A DNA stretch of 64,000 bases from contig NZ_CP041745.1 of NCBI RefSeq assembly GCF_007556815.1, positions 3,387,001-3,451,000 of the forward strand, written 5' to 3'. This document shows positions 1 through 9,570 of the stretch, piece by piece. The stretch comes from Paraburkholderia megapolitana (lineage in GTDB: Bacteria > Pseudomonadota > Gammaproteobacteria > Burkholderiales > Burkholderiaceae). The notes below the pieces were generated by a model. That model was given only the letters and a program-made list of their open reading frames with translations. It was not told where the DNA came from and ran no database searches. Numbering within the stretch: position 1 is the first letter of the stretch; every line of letters begins with the position of its first letter. The translations under genes were made by a program, and so were the position numbers.

Positions 1-593
1 TCCGAGCCAATCCGGTCGGTATGCCCGACTACATCGATACGCGTCACCCCATCTCGCGCACGGATCTTCTCCGCCACCGCATCCAGCTCCGCGCGCCCTT
101 TGGGCAACATCGAAGCGAGGCTCGACTTGCCAAACGGAAACAGCGCTTCGCTCTGGATCGAGAACTCATCGAGCGCAACAGGCTTCGACACTTCCGTGAC
201 CACCGTCGTCTGCGCAGGCGCCGCCTTCAGGAAATCCGCACACGCCGGGTCTCGCCAGTACGTGCCGCTCACCCGCATGTGGCTGTCGTACTGCACCTGG
301 TACTGGCACGACACCACCTCGTTGCCGCGCCGGAAGTCGAACAGGTAATTCCACACGTGATTGCCGACGAACCACTCGTGAAATTGCGGCGGCCCGATCA
401 GGTCGTACAGCTGGTCCTTGTTCAGGCCCACCGCGACGTTGCGCAGGTTATCGATGTTGACGAACGTGCCGCCCGCGGGCGAGGCCGCCTGCGGGTTGGG
501 AAACACGGGCGGAGACTGGGGTGCCGCACAGCCCGTTATGAGCAGGGCTGCCAGCACACTGAGGGAGAGAGCCGCAATCGATTGCATTTTCAT
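1..593 (-). CDS. SmpA/OmlA-OmpA family lipoprotein, partial
   Basis: The gene runs off the left edge, so only the first 197 codons are visible. The start at 593 opens a signal peptide with a lipobox (LITGC, Cys22), which predicts an outer-membrane lipoprotein. Residues about 40-110 (VNIDNLRNVAVGLNKDQLYDLIG) look like the SmpA/OmlA (BamE-like) fold. From about residue 150 an OmpA-type peptidoglycan-binding domain begins: FPFGKSSLASMLPKGRAELD, then VVGHTDRIGS. It lies 64 bp downstream of the trimeric autotransporter gene on the same strand and is probably co-transcribed. Lipoproteins of this kind next to trimeric autotransporters may assist their export or anchoring; that role is inference. Confidence 0.85.
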   Translation of the reverse strand, partial: MKMQSIAALSLSVLAALLITGCAAPQSPPVFPNPQAASPAGGTFVNIDNLRNVAVGLNKDQLYDLIGPPQFHEWFVGNHVWNYLFDFRRGNEVVSCQYQVQYDSHMRVSGTYWRDPACADFLKAAPAQTTVVTEVSKPVALDEFSIQSEALFPFGKSSLASMLPKGRAELDAVAEKIRARDGVTRIDVVGHTDRIGS

Positions 594-657
594 GGTGTAC
601 CCGTTTTCCAAAGTGAGAAAGGCAGCGCGCGGAACCGCTCCGGCGCAGCCGCCCTGC

Positions 658-3600
658 TTACCATTGATAGCCCGCACCGATCACCGCGCCGTAGTCGTTG
701 CGCGTATTGGTGGTGACCGCAGCCTTGTAGATCCAGTGGTTGTTCTCCGAGATCGTGGAGATACCGATCGCCTGACCCGACTGGCTGCGATAGATACTGC
801 CCGCGATCGACACCATGCTCTTGCCGGGTCCCGACGGTTGCGGTAATCCAGCCACCGCCATCGCGCTTGCCGTGCCGCCATCCGCATCGCGCCGCAGGCC
901 CTGGATCTGGGCGTCGGTGTAGGCGTTGGCGTTGCCGAGTGCAGCGTTCAGCTGGCCGACGTTGACACCATCGGTGGGTGCCGTGCCGGCGGCAACATTG
1001 GTGATCTGGCGCGGCGAATCGGCCGTGCCGATCGAGACGACGTTGCTGCGGCCGCCATCGTTACTGCCCGCACCGAGCGCCACCGAGTTGTTACCGGAGG
1101 CCGTCGAACCGTTCCCCACCGCGGTACTGCTCGAACCGGAGGCGACCGCGCCGTTACCGCCCGCCGACGAGTTCGAACCGGTCGACGAAGGCGCGGTCGT
1201 GGTGCCGGGCGTCGAAGGGAAGCCGCCGTTGCCACCGCTGTTGTTGACGATGTTCTGGATCTGCTGGGTGAGATTCTGGTCGACGGCCTGCAGCTGGCTG
1301 ACGTTGACGGCGTCTGTCCCGGCCGATCCTGCAGCAACACCAGTGATCTTGCGGTTGCCGATGTTGACCTCACCCACCGATGACTGCGGGCTGCTCAGGC
1401 CGTAGGCGATGTAGTTCGACTGGGCGCCAACGGTAGTCACAGAACCTGCACCGATGGCCACGCTGTTCGCAAAGCTGGCGCTTGCACCGGAGCCCAGTGC
1501 CAACGCATCGGCGGCACTGCTGTTCGCACCCGAACCGACCGCCACGGCACCCGCCGCACTGGAAACAGAGTTCGCGCCCTGAGCGATCGATTGAGGACCG
1601 GTCGCATTCGCTCCGCTACCCAGTGCGATGGCATCGGCCTGCCCGGAATTCGCCGCCTGACCGATGGCTACGCCGCCCGGTGCCGTCTGCTGGACGATCG
1701 CGCCGTTGCCGATGCCGATACCGTTGTCGCCATTGACGACCGTCGTCGGACCCACGGCGATCGACTCCTGGCCTACTGCCAGTGAATCGGCGGCGGTCGA
1801 GTTGGCGTGGAAGTACAGCGTCGGTGTCACCGAGAACGCCTGAAGCGCACCGGTCAGTTGCCGGACCGTCACCGCATCGTGTGCGCTGGTACCGTCCGCG
1901 ACGTTGATGAGTTGCCGGTACGTGGCGCCGGTCGTGCTGCCGAACGACACCGCGCCGAGCAGCGTCTCATCGGACGTATTGAACGGAACCGTGTGGGTGC
2001 CGGCCGGAATCGTGCCGCTGCCTGCTGCGATGGTGCGGTCGGAGACAGAGCCTGAACCAATCGCGACGCTGCCGTCGATCGAAGCGGTCGTCTGCGCGCC
2101 AAGCGCCATGGCGTTAGCCGTTGTCGCCTGCGCGCCGGTGCCGGCTGCGAAGGCATCCGTGGCGCTCGCCACGGCCTGCGGACCGACGGCGATGCTGTCC
2201 GTCCCCGTTGCCTGACTGTCGGCGAGCGTCGAGTCCGCGTGGAAGTACTTGATGCCCGCGCCATTGCTGATGTTCGAGATGGCGGTTGTGTTGGCATCCA
2301 CCTGCTCGTTGGTCGCGAAGAGCTGCGAGCCGTTCACGGCGTCCGTACTGGTTCCACTCAACTGCCCGGCCGCGACGTTCTGGATCTGCCGCTCCGCGCC
2401 TGCCGCGCCGACGCTCACCACGCCGGCCACTGTCGTACCCGCGAAGTTATAGGTGACGCCACCGATCACCGCACTGGGTGTCGATACGCCCGCGGTGGTC
2501 GTCGTATTGGCACCAAGCGCGACGGAATTGGCCTGCGTCGCCTGCGCGTTGCCGCCGATCGCTACCGAGTCAGCGCCGCTCGCGGTCGAGTCAGGATCGG
2601 TCGAATTCGCGTGGAAGTACTTGATACCCGCGCCGTTGTTGATGTTCGATATCGCGGTCGTGTTGGCCGTCACCTGCTGGTTGGTCGCAAAGAGCTGCGA
2701 GCCGTTCACGGCGTCCGTGCTGGTGCCGCTCAGCTGGCCTGCGGCGACGTTCTGGATCTGCCGGTCGAGCCCGGCTGCGCCGACGCTCACCACGCCGCCC
2801 ACCGTCGCACCCGCGAAGTTATACGTGACGCCACCGATCACCGCACTGGGTGTGCCGACGCCCGCGGTGGTCGTCGAGTTCGCACCGAGGGCCACGCTGT
2901 TTGCAACACTGGTCGTCGCACCCGAGCCGAGCGCGAGGCCGCCGGTGGCCGCGGCCTGCACCACCGCGGTATCGCCGATCGCGATCGAACCTGCGACATT
3001 CGCCTGCGATGCGTTGCCGAGTGCTACCGATCCCTGCCCGGTCGCGACGTTCGTGTTGCCCAGTGCGATCGCACCATTGCCGTTGGCGGTGTTGGTCGCG
3101 CCCATTGCCACGGCGCCATTACCGGTGGCCGTATTCGGGTCACCAATTGCGACTGCACCGTTGCCGTTTGCGGTCTGTCCTTCGCCGAGTGCGACGGCGC
3201 CGGTGCCGCCCGTCACCTGCGAGTTATGGCCACCCGCGATGGAGCCGGTGCCCGATGCTGCGGTCACCGTGCTGGTGTCGCCGAATGCGACAGTCGATGC
3301 GGCAAGCGCCTTCGAGCCATTGCCGAACGCCGATGCATTCGTGGAGTTGGCAACGGTCGATGCGCCCAGCGACGTGCTCCCCACACCGGACGCGAGCGCG
3401 TTGACGCCAAGGGCCGACCCATTGTTCACGGCGGAACTGCCGCCGCCCAGCGCCACCCCGGCCGCGCCGGTCGCCTTGGAATTGATACCAGCGGCGATTG
3501 CATTGTCGGCGGTAGCCGTAGCACCAGGGCCCAGTGCCACTGCGGACGTCGCGGTCGCCAGAGCCAGGTCGCCGAGGGCGACGCTGAAATACCCGGTCGC

Positions 3601-4590
3601 CTTGGCAGAAGGGCCAATGGCGATCGAACCTGTTCCGGCGCCCGTTGCATTCGGGCCGAATGCCTGTGCGTAGATCTGGCTGGCGACACTGCCAAAGCCG
3701 ATCGCGGTCGACTCATCTCCCGTAGCCTGCGTGCCTGATCCGGGTACACCAGCTGTTCCACCGCCTGCGCCGATGGCAATCGAGGCCGTGCCCGTGGAAC
3801 CTGCATTCGTACCAATCGCCGTCGCCGAAGGACCGCCCGATGACGCACCGCTACCAACCGCCAGACCGCCAGCGGCCGCGGCCGACACCTGCGCCTGATT
3901 ACCCACCGCAACCCCGCTCACACCCGCGGCAGTTGCCAGGTAACCCACTGCGGTGGCTTGCAGCGCCGACGCCACAGAGCTTCCGCCGACCGCCACGGTA
4001 AAATTCCCGTTTGCCGCGGCACCGCCGCCCAGCGCAAGACCGAACGAACCCGACGCGCTCGAATGCTCGCCGAATGCCATCGAAAAACCACCGGTTGCCG
4101 ACGCGAATGCGCCAAGTGCCGTTGCACCTGACGCCGCGGTAGAGAGATAACCTACCGACGTCGCGAACTCATCCGACGCATCAGCATTGGTGCCAACCGC
4201 CGTGGCGAAATTGCCAACCGCCTGGCTATTGGTGCCCAGAGCAGTAGTGTTAAGGCCGGTCGCCGCTGCATTCTGCCCTACCGCAACCCCCAGGTTTCCC
4301 GCCGCATTTGAGCCTGATCCGACTGCCACCGAGTTCGCGCCCCCGGCCGAGCCGCCAGCCACTGCCTGCGCCACCGCTGCCCGCGGAATCAGGACACCTC
4401 CCGCAGACATCAACATGATCCCAACAGCGATAGCGCGTCGCCGGTCTACCCTGCTAGTCGACCCTCCGCGCTGGTCGACCGTGCCGGACGACGACCTCGA
4501 CTTTCCTTTTCCCGCTGCGGTGTCTATCTCGGATACGGCGACAAAAGCGCCGCGCGTGCTGTTCCAGATCGAGCGATATACCTTGTTCAT
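658..4590 (-). CDS. YadA-family trimeric autotransporter adhesin
   Basis: A 1310-residue type Vc adhesin for the outer membrane. The start at 4590 is chosen because it opens the extended signal-peptide motif MNKVYRSIWN (ESPR), with AGGA just upstream; the 36 codons before it are ordinary upstream sequence. The signal sequence continues to AVAQA (about residue 76). Next comes a very long head of 14-residue left-handed beta-roll repeats of the type (N/T)SVA(V/L)G, interrupted by neck modules DAVNGSQLF. The last 75 or so residues form the YadA anchor barrel and end in the aromatic GAGYQW, as expected for BAM recognition. One 124-residue neck/head module is tandemly duplicated. A two-component pair is encoded upstream and an OmpA-type lipoprotein downstream, same strand. 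It probably mediates adhesion; the ligand is unknown. Confidence 0.95.
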   Translation of the reverse strand: MNKVYRSIWNSTRGAFVAVSEIDTAAGKGKSRSSSGTVDQRGGSTSRVDRRRAIAVGIMLMSAGGVLIPRAAVAQAVAGGSAGGANSVAVGSGSNAAGNLGVAVGQNAAATGLNTTALGTNSQAVGNFATAVGTNADASDEFATSVGYLSTAASGATALGAFASATGGFSMAFGEHSSASGSFGLALGGGAAANGNFTVAVGGSSVASALQATAVGYLATAAGVSGVAVGNQAQVSAAAAGGLAVGSGASSGGPSATAIGTNAGSTGTASIAIGAGGGTAGVPGSGTQATGDESTAIGFGSVASQIYAQAFGPNATGAGTGSIAIGPSAKATGYFSVALGDLALATATSAVALGPGATATADNAIAAGINSKATGAAGVALGGGSSAVNNGSALGVNALASGVGSTSLGASTVANSTNASAFGNGSKALAASTVAFGDTSTVTAASGTGSIAGGHNSQVTGGTGAVALGEGQTANGNGAVAIGDPNTATGNGAVAMGATNTANGNGAIALGNTNVATGQGSVALGNASQANVAGSIAIGDTAVVQAAATGGLALGSGATTSVANSVALGANSTTTAGVGTPSAVIGGVTYNFAGATVGGVVSVGAAGLDRQIQNVAAGQLSGTSTDAVNGSQLFATNQQVTANTTAISNINNGAGIKYFHANSTDPDSTASGADSVAIGGNAQATQANSVALGANTTTTAGVSTPSAVIGGVTYNFAGTTVAGVVSVGAAGAERQIQNVAAGQLSGTSTDAVNGSQLFATNEQVDANTTAISNISNGAGIKYFHADSTLADSQATGTDSIAVGPQAVASATDAFAAGTGAQATTANAMALGAQTTASIDGSVAIGSGSVSDRTIAAGSGTIPAGTHTVPFNTSDETLLGAVSFGSTTGATYRQLINVADGTSAHDAVTVRQLTGALQAFSVTPTLYFHANSTAADSLAVGQESIAVGPTTVVNGDNGIGIGNGAIVQQTAPGGVAIGQAANSGQADAIALGSGANATGPQSIAQGANSVSSAAGAVAVGSGANSSAADALALGSGASASFANSVAIGAGSVTTVGAQSNYIAYGLSSPQSSVGEVNIGNRKITGVAAGSAGTDAVNVSQLQAVDQNLTQQIQNIVNNSGGNGGFPSTPGTTTAPSSTGSNSSAGGNGAVASGSSSTAVGNGSTASGNNSVALGAGSNDGGRSNVVSIGTADSPRQITNVAAGTAPTDGVNVGQLNAALGNANAYTDAQIQGLRRDADGGTASAMAVAGLPQPSGPGKSMVSIAGSIYRSQSGQAIGISTISENNHWIYKAAVTTNTRNDYGAVIGAGYQW
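2239..2982 (-). repeat. Tandem 372-bp module inside the adhesin gene
   Basis: Two copies of a 372-bp (124-codon) unit lie head to tail. The marker string encoding KYFHA starts at 2239 and again at 2611, and the neck segment encoding DAVNGSQLFATN appears near 2309 and again near 2681. The unit length keeps the reading frame, so copy number can change by recombination and lengthen or shorten the stalk/head. Confidence 0.8.
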
Positions 4591-5230
4591 GTTTTTTTCC
4601 TGCCAGGCTGTAATCGACGTGTTCCATGCAATGCACCTGCTCACTGGCGGCCGTCTGCCAGCGGGCGTGCACGCCCGTCTCGCGTCTCCCTGAATCAACG
4701 CGAGCTTGTTTCCGGATAAACAACTTCAGTGCAAGTATTTTTCTGGCATGCGAATACACATCGAATCCAACAAATGAATTCTTATGTATCAGGCGCACGC
4801 ACCCATCGAGGAATTCAGTGAACTTCCTCAATCGAAATAACTCAATTCAATTTATTCGCTACGCATTTCCATTCAAATTACCCACATGGTTCAGGCAAGA
4901 ATGTGCTGAATCGTAGAGTAATGGATGGAAAGCAGAAAAACGGAGGGAACAATTTTGAACAATTGTCACGGAAAAGTGACAAATGAAAACACACACGCCG
5001 GCACAACAAGCGATTGAGCGCCTCGTGGCAGTTCACAAATGTTAAAAATGACTCGCCCTGTCGTATCTGGGCAGATTGAATTGACAAACGGATTCGAAGC
5101 TTGTAATTAGCAGGAGAGATCGCCCCGACAAACTATCCTATTAATCCGAAAGACGAGAATTCGTAAATAAAATCACACACCAGAGGGATGATTTAACAAT
5201 CTGCCTTCTATTGATCCGTTGATATAACGA
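4591..5230. promoter_or_regulatory. AT-rich region upstream of the adhesin gene
   Basis: About 640 bp without a credible gene, clearly richer in A+T than its surroundings, between the sensor-kinase stop and the adhesin start. It must hold the adhesin promoter and a long 5' leader or silencer-binding region. I could not pick out a convincing sigma-70 box or response-regulator direct repeat by eye. Confidence 0.5.
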
Positions 5231-7234
5231 TCAACCAGCCACCGACTGTTTCGGCAAAAGAAGCGTAAAAACAGACCCCTGCCCCACGCGACTTTCAACA
5301 TGAATTTTCCCGCCAAGCGCATCGATGACACCTTTGACGAAGGCGAGCCCCAGGCCGTGGCCAGGACGGTCGCTATGCGCGTCGATGCGAGTGAACTCGG
5401 TAAACAGATTCGGGATTTGATCGGCGGGGATGCCGATGCCTTGATCGGCAATCGCCACTGTCTGGTATTGCTCGCATGCGCGGGCGTTCACCGTGATAGT
5501 CGCGTTCTCGGGTCCAAACTTGATGGCGTTGTCGATCAGATTGCCGACCGCGCGACGCAGCATCTGCGCATCGGCATCGATCAGGATGCCGGGCTCGGCG
5601 ATCAGGTCGACCCGTGTGCGTTTGGCATTGGCATGAGGCCAGAAATCATCGATGGTGTCGTGGAGCAGGAACGCAAGATCGACCGTCGTCAGCGACAGCG
5701 TGCGTCTCTCCGCGCGAGCGAGCAACAGGAACTGATCCACTAGCGCGAGCGTCGATTCTGCGTACTGGCTCACCAGATCGATGAAGCGTGCTTCCGGCAT
5801 CTCCATCGGCGCATGGCGTCGCTGCTCGATCAAGGTGAGTATCGCGGCCTGGGGAGAGCGAACGTCGTGGGAGAAAAAGCGTAGTGCGGTGTCCTGCTCA
5901 CGTTCGGCGGCGAGCTTCTGTGTGACGTGCTGTTGTCGCGGATCGAGCGCATTAAGGCGGATGGGCGGTCCGCAGGCGAGCGCCAGCTCTCCCATTACGC
6001 TCTCCGCCTGCGGGCTCAGATAGCGCAGCGTTTCCCCCCGCCGACACCACGCCCAGACGGGATACGCCGCGATGCACATCGTCGCCGCGGCGGCCGGAAA
6101 GTAGAAAACGTGCGCTACTGCAAGCAGGACGAGCGATACAGCATACGTAGCCAGCACAAGCATTACGCAGGCAAACAATCCGGCGCGCGGTCCGAGCGCG
6201 AACAGTCCCACGCACACGAACGGCAACACGCACAGACTAAGTAGCAACTGACCGGTTTCCGACAGCGGGCTCACCAGCGATCCGCTCGCCATCCCGTAAG
6301 TGGCATCCGCGAGAAATGCAACATCGGTCAACGGAGATCGATCGCTACCCGCGATGACGAAGTGCGTGTCCGTCGTACCGGAAGTCGGACCGACGATAAC
6401 GATCGCCCCGTCGAAAATAGATGCAGCCACGCGGCCCTGAAGCACATCGATCAACGAAAAAGTTGCGTGCGACGACTCACGTCCTATCGGCACATACCGG
6501 CGACATGCACCCGCCCCGTCGCGTGTCGGATTCGGGGATTCTTTGCATCGAGCCGGCGTCGCACCGGCAGCGCTCAGCAGCGCCTCGCTCATATGCATCG
6601 AGGTCGCGCCGGTAAACCGTTCGAGCCGATAGAAGCTGCGGGATGCACCGTCCACATCCGCGGATGTATCGGTTCGCGCGATCGCGAAGGCGGCCTCTCT
6701 GATCGGCGTAACCGGCGGGACAACATGCGTTCCCCCGGGTGTATCGACAAGCAGAACCGGCAGCACGACTCTCGCATTCCGCGTCATCGCCTTCGCGAGT
6801 TGATCGTCGCCGCCAGGATCGACTCTGCCTGCGTGCGGCATCGCAATGTCGAGTCCAACGGCAGACACGCCGGCGTCGGTCAGCCAGTCGATGAGTTCGG
6901 CATAGGCACCGCGCTTCACCGGCCATCCGCCCAGCGCATTGACGCTCGCATCGTCGATGGCGACGAGGACGATCTTCTTTGGTGCTGGCTGCTGCAGCAG
7001 TGGTTGCACAGCGTCGAAAAAAAACAGATCCGCGCCGCGCAATACCCGTGAAACGTCAAGCGCAACGCATAGCAACAGCAGGAAAACGCCGAACGCCAGC
7101 CACTCCTGCAGCATGCGACGATGACTGACGTCCGAATCGCGACCCAACCTCGACGTCCGCCTGCGAAGTCGCGGGTCGCTCGTCTGATCGGCGGAGCGCC
7201 CGGGCGCCGCGCCTGGTTCGCAGGTCAGTTGCAC
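5231..7234 (-). CDS. CHASE2-domain sensor histidine kinase
   Basis: A 667-residue membrane sensor kinase. The N-terminal membrane segment (about 45-62) leads into a periplasmic CHASE2 domain (about 70-335, with KKIVLVAIDDASVNALGGWP). Three more membrane helices follow (about 330-400). The cytoplasmic part carries a HisKA box FFSHDVRSPQAA (phosphoacceptor His near 455) and a HATPase domain with NLIDNAIKFG (N box), DQGIGIP (G1) and GHGLGLAFVKG (G2). It starts at GTG 7234, overlapping the response-regulator gene by 10 bp, which implies translational coupling; an ATG at 7114 is a less likely alternative. Its partner is the upstream regulator, and the downstream adhesin gene is the obvious candidate target, by position only. 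Confidence 0.92.
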   Translation of the reverse strand: MQLTCEPGAAPGRSADQTSDPRLRRRTSRLGRDSDVSHRRMLQEWLAFGVFLLLLCVALDVSRVLRGADLFFFDAVQPLLQQPAPKKIVLVAIDDASVNALGGWPVKRGAYAELIDWLTDAGVSAVGLDIAMPHAGRVDPGGDDQLAKAMTRNARVVLPVLLVDTPGGTHVVPPVTPIREAAFAIARTDTSADVDGASRSFYRLERFTGATSMHMSEALLSAAGATPARCKESPNPTRDGAGACRRYVPIGRESSHATFSLIDVLQGRVAASIFDGAIVIVGPTSGTTDTHFVIAGSDRSPLTDVAFLADATYGMASGSLVSPLSETGQLLLSLCVLPFVCVGLFALGPRAGLFACVMLVLATYAVSLVLLAVAHVFYFPAAAATMCIAAYPVWAWCRRGETLRYLSPQAESVMGELALACGPPIRLNALDPRQQHVTQKLAAEREQDTALRFFSHDVRSPQAAILTLIEQRRHAPMEMPEARFIDLVSQYAESTLALVDQFLLLARAERRTLSLTTVDLAFLLHDTIDDFWPHANAKRTRVDLIAEPGILIDADAQMLRRAVGNLIDNAIKFGPENATITVNARACEQYQTVAIADQGIGIPADQIPNLFTEFTRIDAHSDRPGHGLGLAFVKGVIDALGGKIHVESRVGQGSVFTLLLPKQSVAG

Positions 7235-7971
7235 GGCAACACGTTCTGGTCTGACACGGCACTTCGGGGCGACTTCGACGGCACTTCTTCCAGCCGGTAT
7301 CCGTGCGTGTAGACGGCGCTCAGCCGCAGACCGTTTTCAGGAGCGAGCGCCAGCTTCTGCCGCACGCGATAGACGTGGGTATCGAGCGTGCGTGACGCGG
7401 GGTCGAGCTCGCGCCCCCACGTGCTGATGCTAACCACCTTGCGCGACAGCAGCTTCCCCAGGTTGTTGAAGAACAGCGCGGTGAGATCGAACTCTTTCGG
7501 CGTGAGATCGATGCGCTCGCCGCGCAACGCGACTGTGCGGCCCAGCGGGTCGAGCGTGTAGTCGCCGGCGCGGATGTGATCGGTCCGTTCGAGGTCGTGT
7601 GTGACCCGGCGCAGCAGCGCGTTGACGCGCGCCGTCAGTTCCCCGACACGAAACGGTTTCACGAGATAGTCGTCGGCGCCGGCTTCCATCGCCAGAACGA
7701 TGTCGTCGTCGAGGACCTTGTTCGTCAGGAACAGCACCGCGGGCACATCGCCGAGGTTGCGGCGAATCCAGTACAGCACTTCGAAGCCGCTCATCCTCGG
7801 CAGCAGCCAGTCCAGCACGACCAGATCTACCGGCTGCGACCTGAGAAGACGAACGGCTTCCTCGCCATCGCCAGCCTCGATGATGTCGTGCCCCAGCGGG
7901 CCGACGACTCTCACCGCCGCTTTGGCATGCACGGGGTCATCTTCGACAACTAGCACACGCATAAACGCCAT
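7225..7971 (-). CDS. OmpR/PhoB-family response regulator
   Basis: 248 residues. The receiver domain starts MRVLVVEDD, with acceptor Asp54 in VVLDWLLP and the conserved Lys in LVKPF. A winged-helix DNA-binding domain follows (about 145-235; DLTPKEFDLTALFF and SRTLDTHVYRVRQKL are typical). The start at 7971 is used; an internal ATG three codons later is equally possible. It overlaps the CHASE2 kinase gene by 10 bp and is the first gene of a run continuing with the kinase and, after 640 bp, the trimeric autotransporter. Confidence 0.93.
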   Translation of the reverse strand: MAFMRVLVVEDDPVHAKAAVRVVGPLGHDIIEAGDGEEAVRLLRSQPVDLVVLDWLLPRMSGFEVLYWIRRNLGDVPAVLFLTNKVLDDDIVLAMEAGADDYLVKPFRVGELTARVNALLRRVTHDLERTDHIRAGDYTLDPLGRTVALRGERIDLTPKEFDLTALFFNNLGKLLSRKVVSISTWGRELDPASRTLDTHVYRVRQKLALAPENGLRLSAVYTHGYRLEEVPSKSPRSAVSDQNVLPCN

Positions 7972-8810
7972 CCGTTCTTCAGGACTGGTGCGGCACGACT
8001 TGATCGCTCAGGCGTAGTCCGTCGGGATTGCCCGTACCAATGAACGCAACGCAGCGCATGGCCGTCGTAACGCGCAAACTGGCACGACCCATCGGACAGC
8101 GAACCCATTTCATGACGCAGGTATGGCAACAGAAGACCGCAACGCTTTGATGTCAATGCACGCAGGTAGTACGCGACGTTACGGTCGCGAAACACGGGCA
8201 ACACTCACGCTCGCCTCGATGCGAGGATGTTCAACAACGGAGACCAAGGTGGACGGGCGGCCGGCTTACGATGGGCCGTCGTGATGTTGCAGACCTGCGG
8301 AAATGGCGCGCGAAGGGGCCGATTGATGCAGGTGATGCGCTTCGGTTCGCGGGCTGTTCCACCAGCCTGCCGGTCCTGTGATGTCCATGGTTACGACCCT
8401 CTCCCATCTGCGCACGCGTTTGCACCATCGGCGCACCGGATCGGCGCACGTCTTTGTGGCGCTTACCGGTTTCTTTATCTCGGGAATCTCTCAAGCACTT
8501 GTTTTACTGATACTCGAACAAACAATTCTGCCGACTTTCGTGGTATTTCCCACTGCATCGCCGCCAAAAAAGCGTGTTAAGTGCCTGCCGGGACTTTGGC
8601 ACAAGACTATTACTTTGTCCACATGAATGCTTACGATAAAGTCATCTATTGCAATATTTAATAATGTCTAATAGTTGGGCACATCGGCGTGCGACGACGC
8701 GCCTTCCAGCGCCCGCAGTGCCGGCGAGACATGACAGCTTGATGACGCCTGTGCAGCCATGTGGGCGAGGCGGACGGCCAGTTCGTAGCGTGGGGTGACG
8801 GGGGACTGCG
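7972..8810. other. Gene-poor stretch
   Basis: No ORF here has convincing protein character on either strand. The right half becomes AT-rich (8480-8670). A 130-bp GC-rich patch at about 8690-8830 sits between AT-rich flanks and reads open on the minus strand (RYELAVRLAHMAAQ and following), perhaps a gene remnant. Promoters for the two-component pair must lie near 7980-8200. Confidence 0.4.
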
Positions 8811-8972
8811 ATGAACGTAACGGCGATCGACAGCCTGTTGAATGAACTTCAATACTACGAATTTTTAATCGCATTACGAACGAAATCGACAAACAGCCGC
8901 TTGAATTCGCTGTCAATAGGCCATTCGGAAAACTCGAATACTGCTTTAAATCATGAATCAGCCATTCTGTAA
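8811..8972 (+). CDS. Candidate 53-residue small protein
   Basis: A short ORF starting MNVTAIDSLLNELQYYEFLI and ending NHESAIL, preceded by a purine-rich GGGGGA about 7 bp before the ATG. The N-terminal 25 residues could form an amphipathic helix; the rest is Ser/Asn-rich. I recognise no family. It lies alone in a gene-poor stretch, so it could be chance, but ribosome-binding signal, start and composition agree. Confidence 0.35.
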   Translation: MNVTAIDSLLNELQYYEFLIALRTKSTNSRLNSLSIGHSENSNTALNHESAIL

Positions 8973-9006
8973 TGGCACATTCCAACCTGGCTTCAAAAAA
9001 TGGGCG

Positions 9007-9034
9007 AAAAAAAAGCCGCAGACATCGCCGCGGC
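9007..9034 (-). terminator. Possible Rho-independent terminator, minus strand
   Basis: On the minus strand a GCCGC/GCGGC stem (9030-9034 with 9015-9019, 10-nt loop) is followed by eight T (9014-9007). No minus-strand gene of normal size lies just upstream, so it would end a short transcript initiated around 9050-9200. Confidence 0.4.
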
Positions 9035-9223
9035 CCTATCAACATGCGTCCCGAGGGGTTACTGCTGAACGCGACTCCAATGTCCCACGAGCCGGAGCGT
9101 CATACAAGTTTCCATTTGTAATTTTGGTTTAGCGGACGTTTCAGGGCGTGCAAGCGGCATCGCAATCTAGGTATAAACCCTTAGCATGAGGTATCATGGC
9201 GGCCAAATATGGAAGCCATGCTC

Positions 9224-9436
9224 ATGCCTCATCGTTATCAGCTACTCGAAAAGATCGCGTTCTCACTGGTCGTACTGTCCGCCGTCATGTGCTCGACCTT
9301 CATCGCTTACGAAAGCTCGCCGGAATTCCGCGGCGACCTCAAGGCGGGCAAGGATCTGATTGCGAAGAGCGGTCAGTATTCGTATGGATGTACGACCGTG
9401 CCCAGCGATCCCTGCGCGCAGTTGTCGCTCCAGTAA
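9224..9436 (+). CDS. Small single-pass membrane protein, unknown
   Basis: 70 residues from the ATG at 9224, chosen because GGAAG lies 8 bp upstream; ATGs at 9209 and 9218 are in frame and possible. One hydrophobic helix (IAFSLVVLSAVMCSTFIAY, about residues 11-29) is followed by a short polar tail with two cysteines (YGCTTVPSDPC). No family recognised. A small inner-membrane or exported peptide is likely. Confidence 0.55.
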   Translation: MPHRYQLLEKIAFSLVVLSAVMCSTFIAYESSPEFRGDLKAGKDLIAKSGQYSYGCTTVPSDPCAQLSLQ

Positions 9437-9570
9437 GCCTTCACTCGCGCACTCACGTCCGGGCGCCTGCGTCGCGCGGAGCCCGACCTCCGCTGCGGTA
9501 CTCCACCGATTGCAAAGCGGCCTGTTTCGACTAGCATTCGAAGCACAGTCTGCCTGCAAGGCGTGCCGCC

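Noticed and set aside
2239..3738. A 499-codon plus-strand frame and other long frames antisense to the adhesin gene
   Set aside because: They are shadows of the repetitive, GC-rich adhesin sequence: Arg/Gly/Ala/Asp-rich, no domain, no ribosome-binding site, and the minus-strand frame has clear family motifs end to end.
8668..9045. A 125-codon minus-strand frame
   Set aside because: Only its last 40 codons look protein-like and the rest is AT-rich with no fold or family. At best a remnant, and it overlaps the better-supported small plus-strand ORF.
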